Below are positions 35,739 through 42,753 of a DNA stretch of 64,000 nucleotides, in pieces. Made by a program: the position numbers and the translations under genes. The DNA comes from PFJX01 sp964542455. GTDB lineage: Bacteria > Pseudomonadota > Gammaproteobacteria > Burkholderiales > Thiobacillaceae. Under the pieces are notes generated by a model. That model ran no database searches. It saw only the letters and a list, made by a program, of their open reading frames with translations, and was not told where the DNA came from. The stretch's first letter is position 1, and each line of letters starts with the position of its first letter. The stretch spans positions 7,117 through 71,116 of the forward strand of contig CAZIUC010000020.1 in the NCBI GenBank assembly GCA_964542455.1, given 5' to 3'.

Positions 35739-36404
35739 ATGAGCCCTAAGAAAAAATTGTTTGAGCAATTCGCCCGTGTCGCCAAGTCCCTGGCCAGTCC
35801 GAATCGACTGGAATTGCTGGAGGCGATGGCCCAGGGCGAGAAAAGCGTGGATGCCCTGGCACAGGCGACCGGCATGTCGGTCGCCAACACCTCGCATCAC
35901 CTCCAGATCCTGCGCGATTCCGGCCTGACCGAATCCCGCAAGGAAGGGTTGCAGGTGATTTACCGCCTTTCGGATGACCAGATTCCGACCTTGCTGGGCT
36001 GCATCAGCCGTATCGCGGAGAAGCATCTGGCCGAGGTGGAGCGCATCGTGCGTGAGCACTTCGATCCACGCGATTCGCTTACCCCCGTGGGGCGCGATGA
36101 GTTACTGGCCCGGGTCAAACTGGGTGAAACCATGGTCATCGACGTGCGCCCCGCCGTGGAATACCAGGCGGGCCACATCCCCGGCGCGATCAATATCCCG
36201 GTGGATGAACTTCCGCAGCATCTGGATTCTTTTCCGCACGGGCAAGAAATCGTCGCCTACTGCCGTGGCCCCTACTGCATGTTGGCGTTCGAGGCCGTGG
36301 CGAAGCTGCGCGAAGCCGGCTTTCAAGCACGTCGTCTCGAAGATGGCTTTCCCGAGTGGAAGGCTGAAAACCGGCCGGTCGTGAGCGGATCGCAGGATTC
36401 GTAG
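35739..36404 (+). CDS. ArsR-type HTH fused to rhodanese domain, paralog 2
   Basis: A 221-residue paralog of the divergent gene at 34956 with the same layout: ArsR winged helix (SPNRLELLEAMAQGEKSVDALA, VANTSHHLQILRDSGLTESRKEGLQVIYRL) then rhodanese (MVIDVRPAVEYQAGHIPGAINIP and active loop AYCRGPYCML). Both Cys of the CRGP[YF]C loop are kept. ATG 35739 is the natural start; upstream in-frame codons are not ArsR-like. It ends 293 nt before the TauE operon, with a palindromic repeat and a promoter between. Two fused regulators back to back suggest each controls a different arm of the module. Confidence 0.9.
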   Translation: MSPKKKLFEQFARVAKSLASPNRLELLEAMAQGEKSVDALAQATGMSVANTSHHLQILRDSGLTESRKEGLQVIYRLSDDQIPTLLGCISRIAEKHLAEVERIVREHFDPRDSLTPVGRDELLARVKLGETMVIDVRPAVEYQAGHIPGAINIPVDELPQHLDSFPHGQEIVAYCRGPYCMLAFEAVAKLREAGFQARRLEDGFPEWKAENRPVVSGSQDS

Positions 36405-36487
36405 GCATCATTCTTCGCTCGGCGCGTGTGTTGTATTGCAGGCACACAAAGTGAAGTAATCGGCCGCAGCCGCGAGACGAAACACTT

Positions 36488-36512
36488 GTAGGGTGCGCAC
36501 GGCGCACCCTAC
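36488..36512. repeat. GGTGCGC-type palindrome (GTAGGGTGCGC...)
   Basis: A 25-bp near-perfect palindrome, GTAGGGTGCGCAC followed by GGCGCACCCTAC. A related copy lies at 48974-48990. Short elements of this kind are scattered in many proteobacterial genomes. It could fold into a hairpin ending the ArsR-rhodanese transcript, but no T-run follows. Confidence 0.65.
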
Positions 36513-36633
36513 GGAATCAGGGGGGGTAATGCGGCAACGCTCGCCACGATTTCAACAGCCTACGCGCACCGCCCCTGATTCATCGGCATCACACGTCGGC
36601 ATAAGCGTTTCCCCCCCCCCGCAAAATTAATTG

Positions 36634-36662
36634 TTGACAGAAGTTCTTGTCGTTCCCACTAT
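36634..36662 (+). promoter_or_regulatory. Probable promoter of the TauE operon
   Basis: A perfect -35 box TTGACA (36634-36639), 17 bp spacer, and a weak -10 box CACTAT (36657-36662). It is 35 nt upstream of the TauE ATG. A run of ten or more C precedes it (36611-36620 region). Confidence 0.5.
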
Positions 36663-36697
36663 TCAAGCGTTCTCTTGATTAGTTGAGTGGAGGCGAT

Positions 36698-37495
36698 ATG
36701 GACGTATTCGCAATTCTGGCCGGACTGGCTACCGGCATAGTGCTGGGCATCTTCGGCAGTGGCGGTTCCATCATCGCGATGCCGGCGCTCATGTATTTAC
36801 TGCATGTCGAGCCGAAATCGGCCATCGCCATGAGTCTGGGCGTGGTCGGTGTCACCGCGACGCTGGCGGCCGTTGACCACTGGCGGCGCGGCAACGTGGA
36901 GCTGCGCGTGGCACTGGTGTTCGGCATCTTCGGCATGGCGGGCACTTTCGCCGGGGCTCGCCTGGGATTGCTGACGCCGGTGGTGGTGCAACTGGGTCTG
37001 TTCGCCCTGGTGATGTACGCCGCCGCCTGGCGCATGTTGCGACCTGTCACACCCAAGCCGGTTCCAGCGGGCGGGATGGTGGCGGTCGGCGGGAGCACGG
37101 CGGCGTTGGGCGGCTGTCATGTTTTCTTCTCTCCCCGCATGACCCACATCGCTCTGCACGGCATCGGCGTCGGCGTGCTTGCCGGCTTGGTCGGCGTGGG
37201 TGGTGGATTCCTGATCGTGCCTGCTCTGGTGCTGCTTTCCGGCATCCCCATGAAGCAGGCGGTGGCCACTTCCCTGGCTATCGTCGCCGCACAGTCCTAT
37301 GCCGGTTTCGTCGGCTATATGGGCGGTGTGCCCATCGACTACGCCTTGATGGGCTCCTTCACAGCCGTCACGGTGCTGGGCAGCTTTGTGGGGATGCGCT
37401 TGGCCGGACATGTGTCGCAGGCGGGCTTGAAGCGTGCCTTTGCCGTATTTCTGTTGTTCGTCGCAACTTACATCCTGCTGAAAAGCGTCCTTTGA
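36698..37495 (+). CDS. TauE/SafE-family sulfite exporter
   Basis: A 265-residue membrane protein of the TauE/SafE/YfcA family. Seven or eight hydrophobic segments are visible, with the paired family signatures GLATGIVLGIFGSGGSIIAMPAL in the first half and GVGVLAGLVGVGGGFLIVPALVLL in the second. Members export sulfite or related organosulfur anions. ATG 36698 has GGAGG 5 nt upstream. It is the first gene of an eight-gene plus-strand run reaching 42517; the immediate follower starts 11 nt after it. Confidence 0.88.
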   Translation: MDVFAILAGLATGIVLGIFGSGGSIIAMPALMYLLHVEPKSAIAMSLGVVGVTATLAAVDHWRRGNVELRVALVFGIFGMAGTFAGARLGLLTPVVVQLGLFALVMYAAAWRMLRPVTPKPVPAGGMVAVGGSTAALGGCHVFFSPRMTHIALHGIGVGVLAGLVGVGGGFLIVPALVLLSGIPMKQAVATSLAIVAAQSYAGFVGYMGGVPIDYALMGSFTAVTVLGSFVGMRLAGHVSQAGLKRAFAVFLLFVATYILLKSVL

Positions 37496-37506
37496 AGGAG
37501 ATCGAA

Positions 37507-37917
37507 ATGTTCAAATCCGTGTTGATTTTTGTTGTCTCTGGCCTTGCCCTGTCGGCGCTTCCCGTTCTTGCCGCCGAACCGACAAGTGAGGTGGAGGACG
37601 TTGTGCGGGGAATGGCGCAATCCGTTCAGGATGCCAGGGGCGTCGCGGGAAAGTATCTCCAGGGGCAAGTAAAGTGGGCCGGTGTCTGGATGGAAGAGCG
37701 GCAAGTTTGCGACCAGGGCAAGCTCAATCCGACGGGCCAGCGCATCGTTCAAGCCGGTCAGCGTTACTCGCATGACAGCGGCGCCAGGCTGACCTTGTTT
37801 ACCCCACCCGAGAGTGAACCGGCGGTACGGCGCGACGTGGCCGAGATCGCGCCGGAAGTGACGGTACGCGGCAACGCCATGATCGGCCACCACTGCTATC
37901 TGGTCATCAGCAAGTAG
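37507..37917 (+). CDS. Small exported protein of unknown function
   Basis: A 136-residue protein with a clear signal peptide (MFKSVLIFVVSGLALSALPVLAAE). The mature part is helical then beta-rich, with two Cys (ERQVCDQGKL and GHHCYLVISK) that could pair in the periplasm. GAAGGAG precedes the ATG. Wedged between the TauE gene and another small gene, it is probably part of a sulfur export or handling unit. No family is recognised. Confidence 0.7.
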   Translation: MFKSVLIFVVSGLALSALPVLAAEPTSEVEDVVRGMAQSVQDARGVAGKYLQGQVKWAGVWMEERQVCDQGKLNPTGQRIVQAGQRYSHDSGARLTLFTPPESEPAVRRDVAEIAPEVTVRGNAMIGHHCYLVISK

Positions 37918-37926
37918 GACGAAACG

Positions 37927-38250
37927 ATGGAAATCAGGGTCGTTTCGCAACAACCGCCCGGCGGGCGCTGCACCTTGTTTGCGGACTATGCCGAGGTTCT
38001 GGCCAGCCTGCCCGGCGCGCGGGTGGAAGTAACCTTCACCACGCTACGCGACGCCCACGGCATGGGTTTTCCGTCCCTGCTCCTGAATGGCACGGCGGTG
38101 CCACCGGCTGATGGAGTGATCCTGATGCCGGCGGATATTCTTGCCGAACTGTCGATCCAGGGACTGGATGACGAAGCCCTGATCGGCCTGGCCGAGGTGC
38201 TGGAGGCGCCTCTGGAACGAATGCTGGAAGGCGCGGACCTGGCTTTCTGA
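37927..38250 (+). CDS. Small unknown protein, possibly thioredoxin-fold
   Basis: A 107-residue cytoplasmic protein beginning MEIRVVSQQPPGGRC. Beta-alpha-beta order and the central GMGFPSLLLNGTAVPPADGVILMP stretch recall small thioredoxin-like folds such as SelW-type proteins, but the single Cys near residue 15 is not in a CxxC or CxxU motif. Ten nt separate it from the gene before and 38 from the PLP enzyme after. No function is assigned. Confidence 0.65.
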   Translation: MEIRVVSQQPPGGRCTLFADYAEVLASLPGARVEVTFTTLRDAHGMGFPSLLLNGTAVPPADGVILMPADILAELSIQGLDDEALIGLAEVLEAPLERMLEGADLAF

Positions 38251-38288
38251 AATATTGCTTACATGAACAACACACAAGGAGACACCCG

Positions 38289-39467
38289 ATGTCCAAGCAA
38301 CACAGCCTGTCCACCCGAGCCATTCACGGCCATAGCGGCAAAGATGCGCACGGCAGCCCGCACATCCCGATCTACAACACCACCACGTTCGCGTTCTCCT
38401 CGACCGCCGACCTGCTCGATGTGGTGGATGGCCGCAAACCCGGCGCCCTGTACACCCGCTATGGCCTGAATCCGAGCATCTTCGCGCTGGAAGAAACGCT
38501 GGCCGGTCTGGAAAGCGCGGGGATGGCCTGGGCGTTCTGCTCCGGCATGGCGGCGGAAACGGCGCTGTTCCTGACCCACGGGCGCGAGGGCATCGTCTGT
38601 ATCGGCGATGCCTACGGCGGCACCCTGGAACTGTTGGCCAGCCAGTTGCCGCTGCTGGGAATCAAGACCCATCTCATCCTCGGCAGCGAACTTGACCGAC
38701 TCGACGCGCTCCTCGCCGACGGTGCCAAACTGGTGTTCTTCGAGACGCCGACCAACCCGACCCTGGAACTGCTCGACATCCGCGCGATTGCCGCCAAGGC
38801 CCACGCCCACGGCGCCAGGGTCGTGGTCGACAACACCTTTGCTTCGCCGGTCAATCAGCGCCCGCTGGAACTCGGCGCGGATTTCGTCGTGCACAGCGCG
38901 ACCAAGTATCTCGGCGGGCACAGCGACCTCACCGCCGGTGTGCTGATGGGATCGAAGGAACTGCTCATGCCGGTATGGAACTGGCGCAAAAATCTGGGCT
39001 CGATGATCGCCCCGGAAATTGCTTCGCTGCTGTCGCGCAGCCTGCGTTCCCTGGTGGTACGGGTTCGTCAGCAGAACGCCGGCGCGCAGGCGGTGGCCGA
39101 AGCTATGGCGCGTCATCCGAAGGTGGCTCGCGTGTTCTATCCGGGCTTGCCCGACTTCCCCGGCCATGCTCTGGCCAAGGCGCAGATGCACGGCTACGGC
39201 GGCATGCTCTCCATCGAGGTGGCCGGCGGCGGCGAGTGTGGAACAAACGTGGCGACGCGAGTGGCCGACCGGCTGCGGCTGTTCGCCCTGGCGCCTTCCC
39301 TGGGTGGAGTGGAAAGCCTGGTCACCCAGCCCTGCACCACTACCCACCACGGCCTGACGCCTGAAGAACGCGCACGTCGCGGGATTTCCGATGCCATGTT
39401 GCGCCTGTCGGTGGGGCTGGAAGATGCGAATGACCTGATCGCCGACCTGGAGCAGGCGCTGGCATGA
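38289..39467 (+). CDS. Cys/Met-metabolism PLP enzyme (trans-sulfuration family)
   Basis: A 392-residue fold-type I PLP enzyme of the cystathionine gamma-synthase/gamma-lyase/methionine gamma-lyase family. The PLP lysine is in VHSATKYLGGHSD (Lys near 206), with YTRYGLNPS, AFCSGMAAE, VFFETPTNPTLEL and SLGGVESLVTQP around it. The exact reaction (cystathionine cleavage, O-acylhomoserine sulfhydrylation or methionine lyase) cannot be fixed. It overlaps the cysteine desulfurase by 4 nt, so the pair probably releases and passes on sulfur. Confidence 0.88.
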   Translation: MSKQHSLSTRAIHGHSGKDAHGSPHIPIYNTTTFAFSSTADLLDVVDGRKPGALYTRYGLNPSIFALEETLAGLESAGMAWAFCSGMAAETALFLTHGREGIVCIGDAYGGTLELLASQLPLLGIKTHLILGSELDRLDALLADGAKLVFFETPTNPTLELLDIRAIAAKAHAHGARVVVDNTFASPVNQRPLELGADFVVHSATKYLGGHSDLTAGVLMGSKELLMPVWNWRKNLGSMIAPEIASLLSRSLRSLVVRVRQQNAGAQAVAEAMARHPKVARVFYPGLPDFPGHALAKAQMHGYGGMLSIEVAGGGECGTNVATRVADRLRLFALAPSLGGVESLVTQPCTTTHHGLTPEERARRGISDAMLRLSVGLEDANDLIADLEQALA

Positions 39468-40726
39468 GTAAAGCGATGTGCGATCCGATCTACCTCGATT
39501 ACAACGCCACCACGCCCATCGACCCGCGTGTAACCGAGGCCATGCTGCCCTTCTTGCGCGGGCATTACGGCAACCCATCCTCGGATCACGACTACGGCCG
39601 CCGCGCAAAGGCGGCCGTGGAAAACGCACGCGGCGAGGTGGCGGCGCTGATCGGCGCAAGACCGGACGAGATCGTCTTCACCAGTTGCGCCAGCGAGGCC
39701 AACAATCTGGCGCTGCTCGGTGCCACGCGCGCCTTGCGGGAGGGTGGCCGCCGTGGGCTGCTGTTTTCCGCAGTCGAGCATCCTTCCGTGGCGCAACCCA
39801 TGCGGCATCTGGTGGAGAGAGGCTGGAACGGGGCGGAAATGCCGGTGGATGGCGCCGGGCGGGTTGATCCGGCTCGCGCCGCATCCGCGATCGCCACGCA
39901 TGTGGCGCTGGTCTCGCTGATGCTGGCCAACAACGAGGTCGGCACGATCCAGCCGGTGCGCGCCGTCGCCGATCTGGCCCATGCCGCCGGCGCGTTGATG
40001 CACGTTGATGCCGCCCAGGGCGTCGGCAAGATTGCCGTCGATGTGGGCGCGCTCGGCTGCGACCTGCTCACCCTGGCCGGGCACAAGTTTTATGCGCCCA
40101 AGGAGGTCGGCGCCTTGTACGTTCGCGCCGGCACGCCGCTCCAGCCGATCCAATACGGCGCCGGCCACGAAGGCGGGCTACGTCCCGGCACCGAGAACGT
40201 GCCGCACATCGTCGCCTTGGGCGAAGCGGCCAGGCTGGCGCTGGAGGAACTGGAAGCGGAGTCCGTGCATGTCCGCGCTTTGCGTGACGACCTGCACACC
40301 CGACTCGCCGCCGCCATCCCCGGCCTGCTACTCAATGGCCATGACCAAGAGCGCTTGCCCGGCACCCTGAACGTCTCCTTCCCCAAGGCCGCCGGCTGGC
40401 AGTTGCTGGCCGCCGCGCCGAATCTGGCGGCTTCCACCGGCTCCGCCTGCCATGCCGGGCAACACGCGGTTAGCTGTGCCCCCGGCTCGGAAAAATCGCC
40501 CGATCCGCCTGATGAAGCCCCTACCCTTCGGTACCCCGAGGGGGCCAAGTCGTTCTTGGGGCGGCCCGGCGAACGACTTGAGAGCGGCGTGCTGGGCCCG
40601 ATGGGGCTTTCCGATGAGCGCGCCGCCGGGGCGGTACGCCTGCCCCTGGGCCGCTACAGCACGGCGGCGGAAATTGAGCAAGCCGCCGCCGCCCTGATCG
40701 CCGCCTGGCGTCATATCACGACATGA
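39464..40726 (+). CDS. Cysteine desulfurase (NifS/IscS class) with in-frame repeat insertion
   Basis: A 420-residue PLP-dependent desulfurase that takes sulfur from cysteine as an enzyme-bound persulfide. Visible: YLDYNATTPIDP, SCASEANNLAL, HVDAAQGVGKIAVD, PLP lysine in LAGHKFYAPKEVGALY (Lys208), RPGTENVPHIVALG, and the active Cys in STGSACHAG (Cys329). Right after the active loop, at HAVS, 38 codons of repeat (40475-40588) are inserted in frame before VLGPMGLSDERAAGAVRLPLGRY, which is the normal continuation. Length without it is about 382, typical for the family. Activity with the insert is uncertain. Confidence 0.85.
   Translation: MSKAMCDPIYLDYNATTPIDPRVTEAMLPFLRGHYGNPSSDHDYGRRAKAAVENARGEVAALIGARPDEIVFTSCASEANNLALLGATRALREGGRRGLLFSAVEHPSVAQPMRHLVERGWNGAEMPVDGAGRVDPARAASAIATHVALVSLMLANNEVGTIQPVRAVADLAHAAGALMHVDAAQGVGKIAVDVGALGCDLLTLAGHKFYAPKEVGALYVRAGTPLQPIQYGAGHEGGLRPGTENVPHIVALGEAARLALEELEAESVHVRALRDDLHTRLAAAIPGLLLNGHDQERLPGTLNVSFPKAAGWQLLAAAPNLAASTGSACHAGQHAVSCAPGSEKSPDPPDEAPTLRYPEGAKSFLGRPGERLESGVLGPMGLSDERAAGAVRLPLGRYSTAAEIEQAAAALIAAWRHITT
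40475..40588. repeat. 114-bp in-frame repeat insertion inside the cysteine desulfurase gene
   Basis: An inserted block of 38 codons with internal palindromes: AAGTCGTTC (40547-40555) and GAACGACTT (40571-40579), and CCCCTA/AGGGGG-type pairing around the GTACCCC region. A 28-base part (40510-40537) recurs exactly at 50435-50462 inside another gene. Both inserts are in frame with their host genes. Confidence 0.85.
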
Positions 40727-41379
40727 GCCCGGCGGAGTACGACGCCTGGTACAGCACCCCGCGCGGGCGCTGGATCGGCGAAACCGAGTTCCGCCTGCTG
40801 CAACGCCAGCTCGCACTACAACCCGGCGAGACCTTGCTGGATGTGGGTTGTGGCACAGGTTGGTTTACTCGCCGCTTCGCTGCCGACAACGGCTGGTACG
40901 TCACCGGTTTGGACACCGATGCCGACCGCCTGACCTACGCCCGCGCTCATGGTCGCAACGAGCGTTACCGGAAAGGCGATGCCCGCGCGCTGCGCTTTGC
41001 CGATGCCAGCATCGACTGCGTGGTCTCGGTTGCCGCCCTCTGCTTCGTCGATGGCTGGCAGCAGGCTCTGCGCGAAATGGTGCGGGTAGCGCGGCGGCGG
41101 GTGGTGGTCGGCCTGCTCAACCGGCACAGTCTGTTGTGGCGAGAGAAAGGACGAGTTGAGGAAAATGACGGAGGGACAGGCGGTTATCAGGGCGCCTACT
41201 GGCACAGTGCCGACGAAATTCGAGCAGCCCTGGCGGCGTTGCCGCTGGCCAATATCCAGGTCCACACGGCGCTGTTCCTGCCCAGCGCCTCACCCTTCGC
41301 CCGCAGCTGCGAACACTGCCTGCCGAACCGCCTACCCTGGGGTGGTTTTCTCGTCGCGGCGACGGATAAGCGGCAATAA
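40723..41379 (+). CDS. Class I SAM-dependent methyltransferase
   Basis: A 218-residue methyltransferase. The SAM-binding glycine motif is LLDVGCGTGWFTR (about residues 38-50), followed by the acidic loop VTGLDTDADR and GDARALRFADASIDCVVSVAALCFV, as in UbiE/Methyltransf_11 proteins. A closing HWH-like segment and two C-terminal Cys (SCEHCLP) follow. The substrate is unknown. It overlaps the desulfurase stop by 4 nt. Confidence 0.85.
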   Translation: MSPAEYDAWYSTPRGRWIGETEFRLLQRQLALQPGETLLDVGCGTGWFTRRFAADNGWYVTGLDTDADRLTYARAHGRNERYRKGDARALRFADASIDCVVSVAALCFVDGWQQALREMVRVARRRVVVGLLNRHSLLWREKGRVEENDGGTGGYQGAYWHSADEIRAALAALPLANIQVHTALFLPSASPFARSCEHCLPNRLPWGGFLVAATDKRQ

Positions 41380-41406
41380 TCCCGGAAACCCTTTTCCGGC
41401 CATCCC

Positions 41407-41976
41407 ATGACTTCCAGATTGTTTGCCCTCTGCGTGGCGGCGCTTGCCGCCTTGCCCAGCCTCCAGGCCGCCGCCGCCCAGACCGAGAAAGTCGATCCCG
41501 ATACCGGCGCGGCGACCTGGGAAACCCAGGCCCACGGTGTCACCCTCTCGCTCACCCAGATCCTGCCGGACCAGGCGCGGGCGTTTTATCTCAATCGCGG
41601 CTTTCCACCTAAAGCGGCGGAACCTTATGCCATCGCCTGTGTGTACATGACGGTGCTGCGTAACGATGCCGCGCCGGGCGAGTTGAGCTTCCGCCTGGCC
41701 GACTGGAGCGTGCAGAGCGAAGGCCAGGTACGCGCGCCCAACGCCGTGGAGGAATGGATGACGCAATGGCGGGCACTGGGCCTGACGGAAGCGGCGCAAA
41801 TCGCTTTCCGCTGGGCACAGTTCCCGCCGCAACAGGAGTACGCCGTCGGCGAGTGGAACCAGGGCATGCTGACCACCGGCCTGCCGCCCGGCAGCCGTTT
41901 CGATCTGATCGCCCGCTGGACGGTGGCGGGAAAAACCTATGAAGGGAAACTGGAAAATGTCGTTTGCGCGCGCTGA
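41407..41976 (+). CDS. Exported protein of unknown function (189 aa)
   Basis: A signal peptide (MTSRLFALCVAALAALPSLQAAAAQ) precedes a mature domain that is mostly beta (LSFRLADWSVQSEGQVRAP, GSRFDLIARWTVAGKTYEGKLE). Two Cys may form a disulfide (AIACVYM and NVVCAR). The 28-nt gap from the methyltransferase gene and the start of the TlpA-like gene 8 nt after its stop place it in the operon. I do not recognise a family. Confidence 0.75.
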   Translation: MTSRLFALCVAALAALPSLQAAAAQTEKVDPDTGAATWETQAHGVTLSLTQILPDQARAFYLNRGFPPKAAEPYAIACVYMTVLRNDAAPGELSFRLADWSVQSEGQVRAPNAVEEWMTQWRALGLTEAAQIAFRWAQFPPQQEYAVGEWNQGMLTTGLPPGSRFDLIARWTVAGKTYEGKLENVVCAR

Positions 41977-41983
41977 AACTGGG

Positions 41984-42517
41984 ATGAAACGAGGCTTGGT
42001 CGCTCTCCTGCTGGCTGGCATGACCGCCCTGTCCTGCCTCGCCGCCGATCTGCCGCCGTTGACCCACGGCCTCACCCCGATGATCGAGCCCAAGCCCGCG
42101 CCGGCGCTGCGCCTCGGCGACCTGGACGGCAAGATGCACGATCTGGCCGATCTCAAAGGCAAACTGGTCGTGGTCAACTTCTGGGCGACCTGGTGCCCGC
42201 CCTGCCGCCGCGAAATGCCCTCGCTGGAACGCCTCAGGCAACGCCTTCAGGCGCGCGGCCTGGCGGTGCTGGCGGTAGACGTGGGTGAGGATGCCGATAC
42301 GGTATTTGCCTTCACCGGCCAACTGGAACCGGCGCCCGGTTTCCCCCTGTTGCTGGATCGCGACTCGCAGGCCATGCAACGCTGGAAGGTCAAAGGCTTG
42401 CCGACCACCTTTGTTGTCGACGCCGCCGGGAATGTGATCTACCGCGCCGTGGGCGGGCGCGAATTCGAGCACGACGCCGTCGTCAGCCAGTTGTTGCCGC
42501 ACCTGCCCGTCCAGTAA
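41984..42517 (+). CDS. TlpA-like periplasmic thioredoxin
   Basis: A 177-residue TlpA/ResA-type redox protein. A signal peptide (MKRGLVALLLAGMTALSCLAA) is followed by a thioredoxin fold with the active site FWATWCPPCRREMPSL and the cis-proline region GLPTTFVVDAAG. Such proteins reduce disulfides or act in cytochrome maturation in the periplasm. Two earlier in-frame ATGs (41939, 41957) exist, but 41984 gives the compact signal peptide. It is the last gene of the TauE operon before a repeat. Confidence 0.85.
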   Translation: MKRGLVALLLAGMTALSCLAADLPPLTHGLTPMIEPKPAPALRLGDLDGKMHDLADLKGKLVVVNFWATWCPPCRREMPSLERLRQRLQARGLAVLAVDVGEDADTVFAFTGQLEPAPGFPLLLDRDSQAMQRWKVKGLPTTFVVDAAGNVIYRAVGGREFEHDAVVSQLLPHLPVQ

Positions 42518-42581
42518 GCCCGGAGTGTCCAAGCCCTGAGTTTGCTGTTGCTACGCATGAAGGTGCCGGAGAGTGTGGCTT

Positions 42582-42679
42582 CCCCCTTTGGGAAAGGGGG
42601 ATTGAGGGGGATTTCTCCACGGGTGGTGCGTGTGCGAGCCTCCGAAAATCCCCCCTAACCCCCCTTTAACAAAGGGGGG
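42582..42679. repeat. G6/C6 double-hairpin element, diverged copy
   Basis: Same layout as the array units (CCCCCTTTGGGAAAGGGGG hairpin, GGGGGATTT, spacer, AAATCCCCCC, CCCCCCTTTAACAAAGGGGGG hairpin) but with base changes in the spacer and in one hairpin arm. It lies in the 236-bp gap between the TlpA-like gene and the SLC13 permease, with no coding role. Confidence 0.88.
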
Positions 42680-42753
42680 AACCTCGCCGGCGCTGTCTCT
42701 ATCCGCCGGCGGTCTCTATAGTGCCGGGCATCACAACCGCGGGAATACCCATC

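Noticed and set aside
38259..39659. 466-codon frame antisense to the PLP enzyme gene
   Set aside because: Composition is that of a shadow frame, and the plus-strand enzyme is clear.
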